64,000 nucleotides of DNA, from positions 1 to 64,000 of the forward strand of contig JAFQBX010000005.1 in assembly GCA_017399535.1 (NCBI GenBank). The letters are read 5' to 3'. Shown in pieces: positions 16,627 to 24,373 of this stretch. The DNA comes from Clostridia bacterium. GTDB lineage: Bacteria; Bacillota; Clostridia; Oscillospirales; Acutalibacteraceae. The notes beneath the pieces are model-generated. The model made no database searches and was not told the origin of the DNA. It saw only the letters and a program-made list of their open reading frames with translations. Each line of letters begins with the position of its first letter. Position 1 is the first letter of the stretch. Position numbers and translations under genes: made by a program.

Positions 16627-17532
16627 TTTTTTTGAGTCGATGTATTTGCAGGCGGCAAGTGCGGCGGTGGCTCCGTCGGCCATAGCCGTTGTAAGCTGTC
16701 TGACCTCTTTTTTACGGCAGTCGCCCGCTACGAAAATGCCCTCTGTCGTAGTAAGACACGCTTCGTTAGAGTCGGCATATCCTCTTTCGTCAAGCGCAAT
16801 AAGCTCAGAGAAAATGTCATTCTGAGGAATAAGTCCGATTGCGACAAACATTCCGTCGAGGGCAATCTCGGTCTTTGTTCCGTTCGACTGGTTTGCGATT
16901 ACGATTCCTTTAAATTCGGTATCGCCGAGCAAGGAGTCGACGGTCGCTCCTAAAATGACCTCGATATTATCCTTGTTCTCGATCTGCTTTCGGAGCATTT
17001 CTTCGCCCGTGAGGAAGTCGAGATTCTGAATTATGTAAACCTTTTTCGCGAGTTCGGCGAGGAGTAATGCCTCCTGTAAGGCCGAATTTCCTCCGCCGAT
17101 AACTGCGACCGTTTTGTCACGATAGAATGCACCGTCACAAACGGCACAGAAGGAGATTCCTTCGCCGATAAACTGCTCCTCTTTTTCTAGTCCGAGAAGT
17201 CGATGCTTGGCTCCGGTGGCAATGATAACCGCCTTTGCCTCGAATTCACCGCTGTCGGTGACGACGGTTTTTATCTCGCCGTTTTTGACATCGGTGACTT
17301 CGCAAAATTCGACCTCTGCGCCCTGAGCGATTACCTGCTCGACCAATTTTTCGGCGTATTCGTTACCCGTAACGCTCAAAAAACCGGGAATGTTCTCGAC
17401 CTTTGGCGAGTAGGTTATCTGACCGCCAAAGGTTGCCTTTTCGGCAACGAGAACCTTTTTATTCGCTCTCAATGCGTAGAGGGCGGCGGTAAGCCCCGCA
17501 GGGCCACCGCCGACAACTATAATATCATACAT
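16624..17532 (-). CDS. trxB: Thioredoxin-disulfide reductase
   Basis: A 302-residue flavoprotein of the low-molecular-weight TrxB family. Seen: N-terminal FAD-binding GGGPAGLTAA (7-17), the redox CAVC in SFCAVCDGAF (about 131-141), NAD(P)-binding GGGNSA and the C-terminal FAD motif GIFVAGDC. It transfers electrons from NADPH or NADH to thioredoxin; the sequence does not settle the donor. It lies 24 bases after nrdD, whose product carries its own thioredoxin-like domain, so this reductase most likely recharges that domain during ribonucleotide reduction. GAGGAA Shine-Dalgarno before the ATG. Confidence 0.95.
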   Translation of the reverse strand: MYDIIVVGGGPAGLTAALYALRANKKVLVAEKATFGGQITYSPKVENIPGFLSVTGNEYAEKLVEQVIAQGAEVEFCEVTDVKNGEIKTVVTDSGEFEAKAVIIATGAKHRLLGLEKEEQFIGEGISFCAVCDGAFYRDKTVAVIGGGNSALQEALLLAELAKKVYIIQNLDFLTGEEMLRKQIENKDNIEVILGATVDSLLGDTEFKGIVIANQSNGTKTEIALDGMFVAIGLIPQNDIFSELIALDERGYADSNEACLTTTEGIFVAGDCRKKEVRQLTTAMADGATAALAACKYIDSKK

Positions 17533-17556
17533 TTATTTTAGTTCCTCTTTTTTTGA

Positions 17557-19923
17557 TTATGCTAAATAGCCCTTGATTGCGCCTGCACCGGCATACTTTG
17601 TAACCTCGCCGTTCTTTACAACTACGAGTGTGGGTGCCTGCTTAATTCCAAGTGAATTGGTGAGTTCGACGTTGTCGGTTGCAAGTAACTTTTCGTACTT
17701 GTAGCCGGCCTTGTCAAGCATTGCGCAGGCAATCTTACAATTCGGGCAGGTTGCCGAGGTGAAAAGGTAGCTTCCATCAGCGAGTCCGTCCGCCTTTACC
17801 TCGTCGGCTTTGCAATCGCACTTTTTATCGTCAGGATTGCGGTTGAGAACGCTTGTTTCGATATTGTATTCGAGACGTTCCTTGTATTCCTGAGTCTTTC
17901 CTTCGTTCCAGTTCTGAACCGGACGGTAGTAACCTGTGATTCGGCTATATACCTCGGCTGATTCGCCGCATTCGGGACAGGTGTACTGCTCACCGTTGAT
18001 ATATCCGTGATTCTTACATACCGAGTAGGTCGGTGAAATGGTGTAGTAAGGTAACTTATAATTTTCGGCTATCTTGCGTACGAGGGTTGCTGCTGCTTCC
18101 CAATCGGGCATCTTTTCACCAAGGAAGGCGTGGAATACTGTACCCGAGGTGTAGCGTGTCTGCAACTCGTCCTGAATGTCGAGAGCGGTGAAGATATCAT
18201 CGGTGTAGCTAACAGGGAGATGGCTACTATTAGTGTAGTAAGGAGCTCCACCTGCTTCTGCTGCGGTGATGATTTCGGGGAACTGGGCAACGTCGTGCTT
18301 AGCCAAGCGGTATGATGTTGACTCGGCAGGAGTTGCTTCGAGGTTATAAAGGTCGCCGTACTGCTCCTGATAGTCGGAAAGACGCTCTCTCATGTGGTCA
18401 AGGACCTCCATGGTGAACTTCTGGCACTTTTCATCGGTCATGTCGGCATTTATCCAGTTTGCGTTGAGACCTGCTTCGTTCATGCCGACAAGTCCGATTG
18501 TCGAGAAGTGGTTATCAAGTGTACCGAGGTAACGCTTTGTGTACGGATAGAGCCCTTCGTTAAGGAGCTTTGTGATTACTGTACGCTTGATTTTGAGTGA
18601 GCGTGCAGAAATGTCCATCATTCTATCGAGGCGCTTGTAGAAATCGGCCTCGTCGGTAGCGAGATATGCAATTCGCGGCATATTGATTGTAACTACGCCG
18701 ATTGAACCGGTGCTTTCGCCCGAGCCAAAGAAGCCACCCGACTTTTTACGCAGTTCGCGAAGGTCGAGGCGGAGACGGCAGCACATTGAACGTACGTCGC
18801 TCGGTTCCATATCGCTGTTGATATAGTTTGAGAAGTAAGGTGTACCGTATTTAGCGGTCATTTCAAAGAGAAGCTTGTTGTTCTCGGTCGGTGACCAGTC
18901 GAAATCGCTTGTAATCGAGTATGTCGGAATCGGATACTGGAAGCCACGTCCGTTTGCATCACCTTCGATCATGATTTCGATGAACGCCTTATTTACGAGC
19001 TTCATTTCTTCCTGGCAGTCGCCGTAGGTGAAGTCCATTTCCTTTCCGCCAACGATTGCGGGAAGGTCGCGAAGGTCATTCGGTACAGTCCAGTCGAGAG
19101 TGATATTCGAGAAGGGCGCCTGGGTACCCCAACGTGACGGAGTATTTACACCGTAGATGAAGGACTGGATGCACTGCTTAACCTCTTTATAAGAAAGGTT
19201 GTCAACCTTTACAAACGGGGCAAGATAGGTATCGAAGGAGGAGAATGCCTGAGCTCCTGCCCATTCATTCTGCATAATTCCGAGGAAGTTTACCATCTGG
19301 TTGCAGAGGGTGGAAAGGTGACCTGCCGGTGATGAAGTAATCTTTCCGGGGACGCCGCCGAGTCCTTCTTTAATGAGCTGCTTTAAGCTCCATCCTGCGC
19401 AATAGCCGGTGAGCATAGAAAGGTCATGAATGTGAATGTCGCAATTTCTATGAGCAGAGCTGATTTCTTCGTCATATACTTCGGTGAGCCAGTAATTAGC
19501 TGTGATTGCACCCGAGTTTGACAGAATAAGACCGCCGACAGAATATGTAACTGTTGAATTCTCTTTTACTCGCCAGTCGAGGACGTTAACGTAATTGTTA
19601 ACGGTTTCCTTATAGTCGAGGTATGTATTTTTAAGGTTGCGGAGCTTCTCTCTCTGCTTACGGTAGAGGATGTATGCCTTTGCTACACCGTCGTAGCCGC
19701 CCTGTGAAAGAACCGACTCGACGCTGTCCTGAATATCCTCAACTGCTATGTGTCCGTCCTTGATCTTCGGCAGGAAATCGGCTGTAACCTTTAACGCGAG
19801 GAAGTCAATAATATTATCGGTGTATTCGGTATTTGTTGCCTCAAAGGCCTTTTTCATAGCGTTCGCAATCTTTGCGATGTCAAATTCTGTGACTTTTCCG
19901 TCTCTTTTAATAATCTGATACAT
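17557..19923 (-). CDS. nrdD: Anaerobic ribonucleoside-triphosphate reductase with fused C-terminal thioredoxin-like domain
   Basis: A 788-residue class III ribonucleotide reductase. Order: N-terminal ATP cone (about 1-90), the ten-stranded barrel with HRNCDIHIHDL and SRWGTQAPFSN motifs, a zinc site (Cys636, His639, Cys649, Cys652), the glycyl-radical loop RITGYY (Gly664), a CxC at 702-704, and an appended thioredoxin/glutaredoxin-like domain (about 715-788) with CPNC (726-729) and the cis-proline segment QAPTLV (762-767). Ordinary NrdD proteins end soon after the radical glycine. It makes deoxynucleotides anaerobically. The appended domain suggests electrons come from a thioredoxin relay (the NrdD2/NrdD3 mode) rather than formate; this is inference. 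Flanked by nrdG and trxB. Confidence 0.95.
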   Translation of the reverse strand: MYQIIKRDGKVTEFDIAKIANAMKKAFEATNTEYTDNIIDFLALKVTADFLPKIKDGHIAVEDIQDSVESVLSQGGYDGVAKAYILYRKQREKLRNLKNTYLDYKETVNNYVNVLDWRVKENSTVTYSVGGLILSNSGAITANYWLTEVYDEEISSAHRNCDIHIHDLSMLTGYCAGWSLKQLIKEGLGGVPGKITSSPAGHLSTLCNQMVNFLGIMQNEWAGAQAFSSFDTYLAPFVKVDNLSYKEVKQCIQSFIYGVNTPSRWGTQAPFSNITLDWTVPNDLRDLPAIVGGKEMDFTYGDCQEEMKLVNKAFIEIMIEGDANGRGFQYPIPTYSITSDFDWSPTENNKLLFEMTAKYGTPYFSNYINSDMEPSDVRSMCCRLRLDLRELRKKSGGFFGSGESTGSIGVVTINMPRIAYLATDEADFYKRLDRMMDISARSLKIKRTVITKLLNEGLYPYTKRYLGTLDNHFSTIGLVGMNEAGLNANWINADMTDEKCQKFTMEVLDHMRERLSDYQEQYGDLYNLEATPAESTSYRLAKHDVAQFPEIITAAEAGGAPYYTNSSHLPVSYTDDIFTALDIQDELQTRYTSGTVFHAFLGEKMPDWEAAATLVRKIAENYKLPYYTISPTYSVCKNHGYINGEQYTCPECGESAEVYSRITGYYRPVQNWNEGKTQEYKERLEYNIETSVLNRNPDDKKCDCKADEVKADGLADGSYLFTSATCPNCKIACAMLDKAGYKYEKLLATDNVELTNSLGIKQAPTLVVVKNGEVTKYAGAGAIKGYLA

Positions 19924-19939
19924 AATTCTTTCTCCTCTT

Positions 19940-20632
19940 TCATATTCCTCTTACCTCGGCGGTCGGGACGTATTCCCTCACCGCTTCGGCGAAGTTATTT
20001 ATTTCTGATTCTGTATAGGCATCGAGCCCATTCGGCGAAATGAGATTACCCGAATCCTTGAACTGTTGGAGGTAATATTCCTTTGCTCCGCTAATCCATT
20101 TCGCGAGATTTATTAAATCCTCTTTTGTATGGATTCCTTTGACTACCGTGGTGCGAAATTCGTATTCGATTTCGCCATTCAGTAGAAACTCCTTTGATTC
20201 GGCGACCGAGCTTATGTCGAAATTGTCGATTCCGACCGCCTTTGAATAATTTTCGGGGGAACTCTTTATATCCATCGCGACACGGTCAACCAACCCGTTT
20301 AAAACAATTTCTTTTAACAGCTTTGGATTGGTTCCGTTTGTATCAAGCTTGATTTTGTATCCGAGCCCCTTTATCCGCCTGAGTAATAAAACTATGTCCT
20401 CGTAAAGAAGCGGCTCTCCTCCCGTGATTACCACGCCGTCGAGTATTCCCTTTCGCTTTGTTAAAAAGTCGAACAGTGCTTCTTGGTCAAGTTTATCATC
20501 ATTTGGGCTGAGGACAAGCGACGCATTATGGCAAAACGGACATCTGAAATTACAGCCCGAGGTAAAAACCGTACAGGCAACCTTTCCCGGATAATCGAGC
20601 AAGGTCATCTTTTGCAATCCGGATAAATGCAT
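19940..20632 (-). CDS. nrdG: Anaerobic ribonucleotide reductase activating protein (radical SAM)
   Basis: A 230-residue radical SAM enzyme. The ATG at 20632 is chosen because a GGGAGG site precedes it; the frame extends upstream to 20881 only through AT-rich promoter DNA. The cluster motif is CNFRCPFC (CxxxCxxC) near residue 30, followed by a GGEPLL SAM-binding element. It generates the glycyl radical on NrdD by reductive SAM cleavage. It is the first gene of nrdG-nrdD-trxB, 16 bases before nrdD. Some relatives at this length are annotated as pyruvate-formate-lyase-activating-like, but the nrdD neighbour supports NrdG. Confidence 0.93.
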   Translation of the reverse strand: MHLSGLQKMTLLDYPGKVACTVFTSGCNFRCPFCHNASLVLSPNDDKLDQEALFDFLTKRKGILDGVVITGGEPLLYEDIVLLLRRIKGLGYKIKLDTNGTNPKLLKEIVLNGLVDRVAMDIKSSPENYSKAVGIDNFDISSVAESKEFLLNGEIEYEFRTTVVKGIHTKEDLINLAKWISGAKEYYLQQFKDSGNLISPNGLDAYTESEINNFAEAVREYVPTAEVRGI

Positions 20633-20663
20633 ACACTTTCCTCCCTTCCTGACGAGTGAATTC

Positions 20664-20692
20664 ATTGTATCACATATTGTATGACAAGTCAA
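20664..20692 (-). promoter_or_regulatory. Promoter of nrdG-nrdD-trxB
   Basis: On the minus strand: -35 TTGACT (20687-20692), 17-bp spacer, -10 TACAAT (20664-20669), about 30 bases before the nrdG ATG. Confidence 0.75.
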
Positions 20693-20698
20693 CACCAA

Positions 20699-20714
20699 AC
20701 ACAAGATATAGTTG
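20699..20714 (-). promoter_or_regulatory. NrdR-box-like operator, site 1
   Basis: The 16-mer ACACAAGATATAGTTG (plus orientation) matches the NrdR consensus ACACWATATATWGTGT at 13 of 16 positions by eye. It lies just upstream of the nrdG -35 element. NrdR represses ribonucleotide reductase operons when dATP is high. Confidence 0.55.
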
Positions 20715-20741
20715 ATTTTTTTGTTATTTTTTATTTTTTTG

Positions 20742-20757
20742 TCACAACATATAGTGA
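20742..20757 (-). promoter_or_regulatory. NrdR-box-like operator, site 2
   Basis: TCACAACATATAGTGA matches the NrdR consensus at 13 of 16 positions. Its centre is 43 bases from site 1, close to four helical turns, consistent with paired NrdR sites on one face of the DNA. Confidence 0.55.
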
Positions 20758-20852
20758 TAATAAACCAAAAAATTCGACTTTTTTTAGCAGTATTAACAAA
20801 TAGCTTTCCAAATTGTGTAACAGGAGTAAATTTTAGGACTTGAAAAACAACT

Positions 20853-20889
20853 AAAAAAGGTATGACGAGAGGTCTCGTCATACCTTTTT
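20853..20889 (-). terminator. Terminator of the transketolase operon
   Basis: A near-perfect stem of about 15 bp with a tiny AGGT loop has A-runs and T-runs on both sides, 22 bases downstream of the transketolase stop on the minus strand. It separates this operon from nrdG. Confidence 0.88.
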
Positions 20890-20910
20890 ATACCATATAT
20901 TGTGTGTCGC

Positions 20911-21855
20911 TTATTTCATTGAAATAGCTTCTTTTGCCTTTTTACAAATATTTTCGGCGTTGAGTCCGAAAATGTCGAGAAGCTCGGTTGCGGGACCTGA
21001 CATACCGAATACGTCCTCTACGCCGACCTTCTTAATCGGAGTGGGACATTCCTCTGAAAGAAGCTCGGAAACCGCTGAACCGAGACCACCGATTACCGAA
21101 TGTTCCTCGGCGGTAACGATTGCGCCTGTTTCCTTTGCCGCCTTAATAACAAGCTCGTTGTCAAGCGGCTTTATTGTAGCCATATTGATAACTCGGGCTG
21201 AAATGCCTTCCTCTTTAAGCTGTTCGGCAGCGGCAAGGGCACGTTCAACCATGAGTCCGGTTGCGATAATGGTAACGTCGTCACCATCAACGAGGGTGAC
21301 ACCCTTTCCTACCTCGAACTTGTAATCCTCGTCGAAAATAACGGGAACCGCAAGCCGTCCAAAGCGGAGATAAACCGGTCCGTCAATTTCGGCTGCGGCG
21401 ATAACGGCCGCCTTTGCTTCGACGGTGTCGGCAGGGTTAATAATGGTCATTCCGGGAATGGTACGCATAATTGCGATGTCCTCGTTGCACTGATGGGTTG
21501 CGCCATCCTCACCGACAGAAATTCCTGCATGTGTAGCGCCAATCTTTACGGGGAGATGTGTATAGCCGAGGGTATTGCGAACCTGCTCAAAGGCACGTCC
21601 TGCGGCAAACATCGAGAACGAACTTGCAAATACGTTCTTCCCTGCTGCGGCAAGTCCTGCGGCGACGCCAATCATATTCTGCTCGGCAATTCCACAGTTG
21701 AAAAAGCGGTCGGGATATGCCTTTTTAAACTGGGCGGTCTGGGTAGCTGCGGCAAGGTCGGCATCGAGTACGACAACGTCCTTGTTCATTTTTCCGAGCT
21801 CGATAAGGCCGTCGGCGTAGCCCTGTCTGGTTGCTATCTTTTTAACTTCACTCAT
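20911..21855 (-). CDS. Transketolase, C-terminal subunit
   Basis: A 314-residue subunit: the pyrimidine-binding domain (about 5-170, with the TPP-activating Glu region GIAEQNMIG) and the transketolase C domain (about 185-305). With the N-terminal subunit it forms a split transketolase, moving two-carbon units in the non-oxidative pentose phosphate pathway. The ATG at 21855 is chosen for its GGAGGG site, which lies in the last codons of the N-subunit gene; the gap is 4 bases, so translation is coupled. A DXS role is excluded by the split form and length. Confidence 0.93.
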   Translation of the reverse strand: MSEVKKIATRQGYADGLIELGKMNKDVVVLDADLAAATQTAQFKKAYPDRFFNCGIAEQNMIGVAAGLAAAGKNVFASSFSMFAAGRAFEQVRNTLGYTHLPVKIGATHAGISVGEDGATHQCNEDIAIMRTIPGMTIINPADTVEAKAAVIAAAEIDGPVYLRFGRLAVPVIFDEDYKFEVGKGVTLVDGDDVTIIATGLMVERALAAAEQLKEEGISARVINMATIKPLDNELVIKAAKETGAIVTAEEHSVIGGLGSAVSELLSEECPTPIKKVGVEDVFGMSGPATELLDIFGLNAENICKKAKEAISMK

Positions 21856-21859
21856 TATT

Positions 21860-22699
21860 TTAACCCTCCAATGCAGCAAGCTTTTCGTTAAGTTCGTTCA
21901 TGGCTACGGCATATTCGTCGGCATTGGGTGCCTTTCCGTGCCAGCCAACCTGATTCTCCATAAAGGATACTCCCTTACCCTTCAAGGTTTTGAGAATGAT
22001 AACCGAGGGCTTGTCCTTTACGGTTTCGGCGTGAGCGATTGCCTGCTCGATTGCGTCAAAATCGTTCCCGTCGATGATGGTAACGTCCCAGCCGAAAGCC
22101 GCAAACTTTTCGTCAATCGGGCAGGGCGAGTTTACTTCGTCAAGGGTGCCGTCAATCTGAAGATTATTGAAATCAACAAAAGCGGTGAGGTTGTCAAGCT
22201 TTTTATTAGCGGCGAACATTGCTGCTTCCCAAACCTGACCTTCCTCAATTTCACCGTCACCGAGAGCGGCATAAACGCGGTATGAAGCGCCGTCAAGCTT
22301 AGCCGCAAGTGCCATTCCGCAAGCGGTCGAAATGCCCTGACCGAGCGAGCCGGTGGACATATCAACGCCGTCGATTGCGATGCTCGGATGTCCCTGAAGA
22401 AGCGCATTCGGCTTACGCAATTTCTTTATCTCGTCGGTGGAGAAAAAGCCGCGAAGAGCAAGCACCGAGTAAAGTGCAGGTGCGGCATGACCCTTTGACA
22501 ATACAAATCTGTCTCTGTCCTTCATATCAGGATTCTTCGGGTCGATATTCATTTTTTCAAAATAAAGATAGGTAAGAAGGTCAACTACCGAAAGCGAACC
22601 GCCGGGATGTCCCGACTTTGCATTATAGGTTCCTTCGATGATTCCCATTCGTGCCTTTGTTGCAACTATTTCAAGTTGTCTTTTCTTGTTATTATCCAT
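21860..22699 (-). CDS. Transketolase, N-terminal subunit
   Basis: A 279-residue TPP-binding subunit (ATG at 22699 with a GGGGAG site; an upstream in-frame ATG at 22759 has none). Family motifs: SGHPGGSLS (phosphate and TPP contact), SKGHAAPALYS, GSLGQGIS and the GDGEIEEGQVWEA TPP motif. It supplies pentose phosphates for nucleotides and shuttles sugars from plant polysaccharides. It is first of the two-gene operon. Confidence 0.93.
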   Translation of the reverse strand: MDNNKKRQLEIVATKARMGIIEGTYNAKSGHPGGSLSVVDLLTYLYFEKMNIDPKNPDMKDRDRFVLSKGHAAPALYSVLALRGFFSTDEIKKLRKPNALLQGHPSIAIDGVDMSTGSLGQGISTACGMALAAKLDGASYRVYAALGDGEIEEGQVWEAAMFAANKKLDNLTAFVDFNNLQIDGTLDEVNSPCPIDEKFAAFGWDVTIIDGNDFDAIEQAIAHAETVKDKPSVIILKTLKGKGVSFMENQVGWHGKAPNADEYAVAMNELNEKLAALEG

Positions 22700-22783
22700 A
22701 ACACTCCCCAATCTTCGACGGTAAAAATTTATTACCTCTGCGGATGACCGCCAAAACATTTCGCAGAAAAATTTTTTAAACTA

Positions 22784-22813
22784 ATTTTATTCTATCACAT
22801 TATATATTGTAAA
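22784..22813 (-). promoter_or_regulatory. Putative promoter of the split transketolase operon
   Basis: On the minus strand: -35 TTTACA (22808-22813), 18-bp spacer, -10 TAAAAT (22784-22789). The leader of about 80 bases before the ATG shows no clear structure. An alternative -10, TATAAT, sits within the spacer, so the exact start is uncertain. Confidence 0.5.
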
Positions 22814-22837
22814 TACTACGGCAATTATAAAGCAAAT

Positions 22838-23761
22838 TTATTCCCTGTCGCCGTATTTTTTATCCAGAAAGTCCAAAAACTCGGTAAAGTAATCGGGCAG
22901 TTCACTTTCGATTTCGATTTCTTTGCCGTTTGGGTGCTGAAATTTGATATACCTTGCGTGCAGGCACTGACCGCAAAGACGTTCAATCGTCTTTTTCGGT
23001 CCATATACCGCATCACCCGCAACTGCGTGGCCGATATGCGCCATATGCACCCTTATTTGATGGGTTCGTCCCGTTTCTAAAATCAGGCGCAAATGGGTAA
23101 ACTCACCGTATCGACGAATAACCCGCCATCGCGTGATGGCATAACGCGAATTTTTTTCGGTGACGGTCATCTTTTTTCGGTCGACGGGGTGCCTTCCGAT
23201 AGGGGCGTTCACAATGCCGCTATCCTCCCTGAAATTGCCGTAAACGACCGCCTCATACTCGCGCGAAAAGGAATGCTCCTTTATCTGCTCGGCGAGAAAA
23301 TTATGCGCCGTGTCATTCTTTGCCACCATCAAGAGACCGCTCGTATCCTTGTCAATTCGGTGGACGATTCCCGGACGGATTACTCCGTTTATGCCCGAAA
23401 GCGAATCGCCGCAATGATAAAGCAAAGCGTTGACAAGCGTTCCGTCGGTGTTTCCTACCGCAGGATGAACGACCATCCCTTTTTTCTTGTTCACTACCAG
23501 AAGGTCATCGTCCTCGTAAACGATTTCAATGGGTATGTTCTGGGGCAAAATATCGGTATAAGTCGGCTCGGGAAGGGCTACTTCGACCATGTCCCCCTGC
23601 TTTAACTTAACGTTCTTTTTAACCGAAGCGCCGTTTACCTTCACCTTTCCGTTGTCGCAAAGAGTTGCCGCGGCACTACGCGAAATATCGGTATTTTCGG
23701 CGATAAAGGCGTCAACCCTTATCCCCGACATTTCACAAACAAGCTGGTATTTTTCGCTCAT
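22838..23761 (-). CDS. RluD-family 23S rRNA pseudouridine synthase
   Basis: A 307-residue RluA/RluD family enzyme with an N-terminal S4 RNA-binding domain (about 10-70) and a catalytic domain whose aspartate is in HRIDKDTSGLL (about 134-144). It isomerises specific uridines in 23S rRNA. It follows lspA by three bases, the same order as in B. subtilis (lspA-ylyB). The exact target position is not determinable. Last gene of the long minus-strand run. Confidence 0.93.
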   Translation of the reverse strand: MSEKYQLVCEMSGIRVDAFIAENTDISRSAAATLCDNGKVKVNGASVKKNVKLKQGDMVEVALPEPTYTDILPQNIPIEIVYEDDDLLVVNKKKGMVVHPAVGNTDGTLVNALLYHCGDSLSGINGVIRPGIVHRIDKDTSGLLMVAKNDTAHNFLAEQIKEHSFSREYEAVVYGNFREDSGIVNAPIGRHPVDRKKMTVTEKNSRYAITRWRVIRRYGEFTHLRLILETGRTHQIRVHMAHIGHAVAGDAVYGPKKTIERLCGQCLHARYIKFQHPNGKEIEIESELPDYFTEFLDFLDKKYGDRE

Positions 23762-23764
23762 TCG

Positions 23765-24313
23765 TTATTCCCCGCTCTTTTCAATTTCGTCATCGGTTAA
23801 TGACGAAATTTCGGCTTTTTTCTTTTCCTTCTTTTCGTTAATTATTTCGATTATCAGTTGCAAGGCGATAAGTGAGCAGCCGATAACAACGCAACAATCA
23901 GCAATATTGAAAATATAAGGAAAATAAATAAACTTGACCTCGATAAAGTCGACAACGTATTTGAGCGAAAGGCGATCGATCATATTTCCTATTCCGCCGG
24001 CTATGATAAGCCCTGTCGCCCAAATATACATTTTTTTCTTTATCCTGCCGATTACGAGCAATACAAGGGCAACCACAACGCAAATTATCGTTGCGGAATT
24101 AAACACCCACGGGTGATCCTTTAATATCCCGAACACTGCGCCCTTATTATGAATGTAGGTAAAATTGAGCACGCGAGGGATAACCTCAATCGATTCGCCG
24201 AGATAAAAGCTATCCGCGATAACCGACTTTGTCACCTGGTCGGCTATTACGAGAAATGCCGCTGCAATCAAGGCGAAAACCTCGGTCAAGTGACCTTTTG
24301 ATTTGATTTTCAA
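23765..24313 (-). CDS. lspA: Lipoprotein signal peptidase II
   Basis: A 182-residue membrane aspartyl peptidase with four transmembrane helices. The catalytic motifs GNMIDRL and VVDFIEV are visible at about 110-130. It cleaves lipoprotein signal peptides after diacylglyceryl modification; three lipoprotein genes lie at 40-43 kb in this window. The start seems to be TTG at 24313 with a strong GGAGGG site. The C-terminus has an unusual charged tail (EKKEKKKAE, ending DDEIEKSGE), longer than in most LspA. Confidence 0.95.
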   Translation of the reverse strand: MKIKSKGHLTEVFALIAAAFLVIADQVTKSVIADSFYLGESIEVIPRVLNFTYIHNKGAVFGILKDHPWVFNSATIICVVVALVLLVIGRIKKKMYIWATGLIIAGGIGNMIDRLSLKYVVDFIEVKFIYFPYIFNIADCCVVIGCSLIALQLIIEIINEKKEKKKAEISSLTDDEIEKSGE

Positions 24314-24373
24314 GGGGTATCCCTCCGTGTTAATTCTTTTACAAAAAAATATGACGAATTGTGCTGACGAAAA

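Noticed and set aside
23093-23605. A 170-codon plus-strand frame opposite rluD
   Set aside because: Antisense to rluD; no domain or ribosome-binding site.
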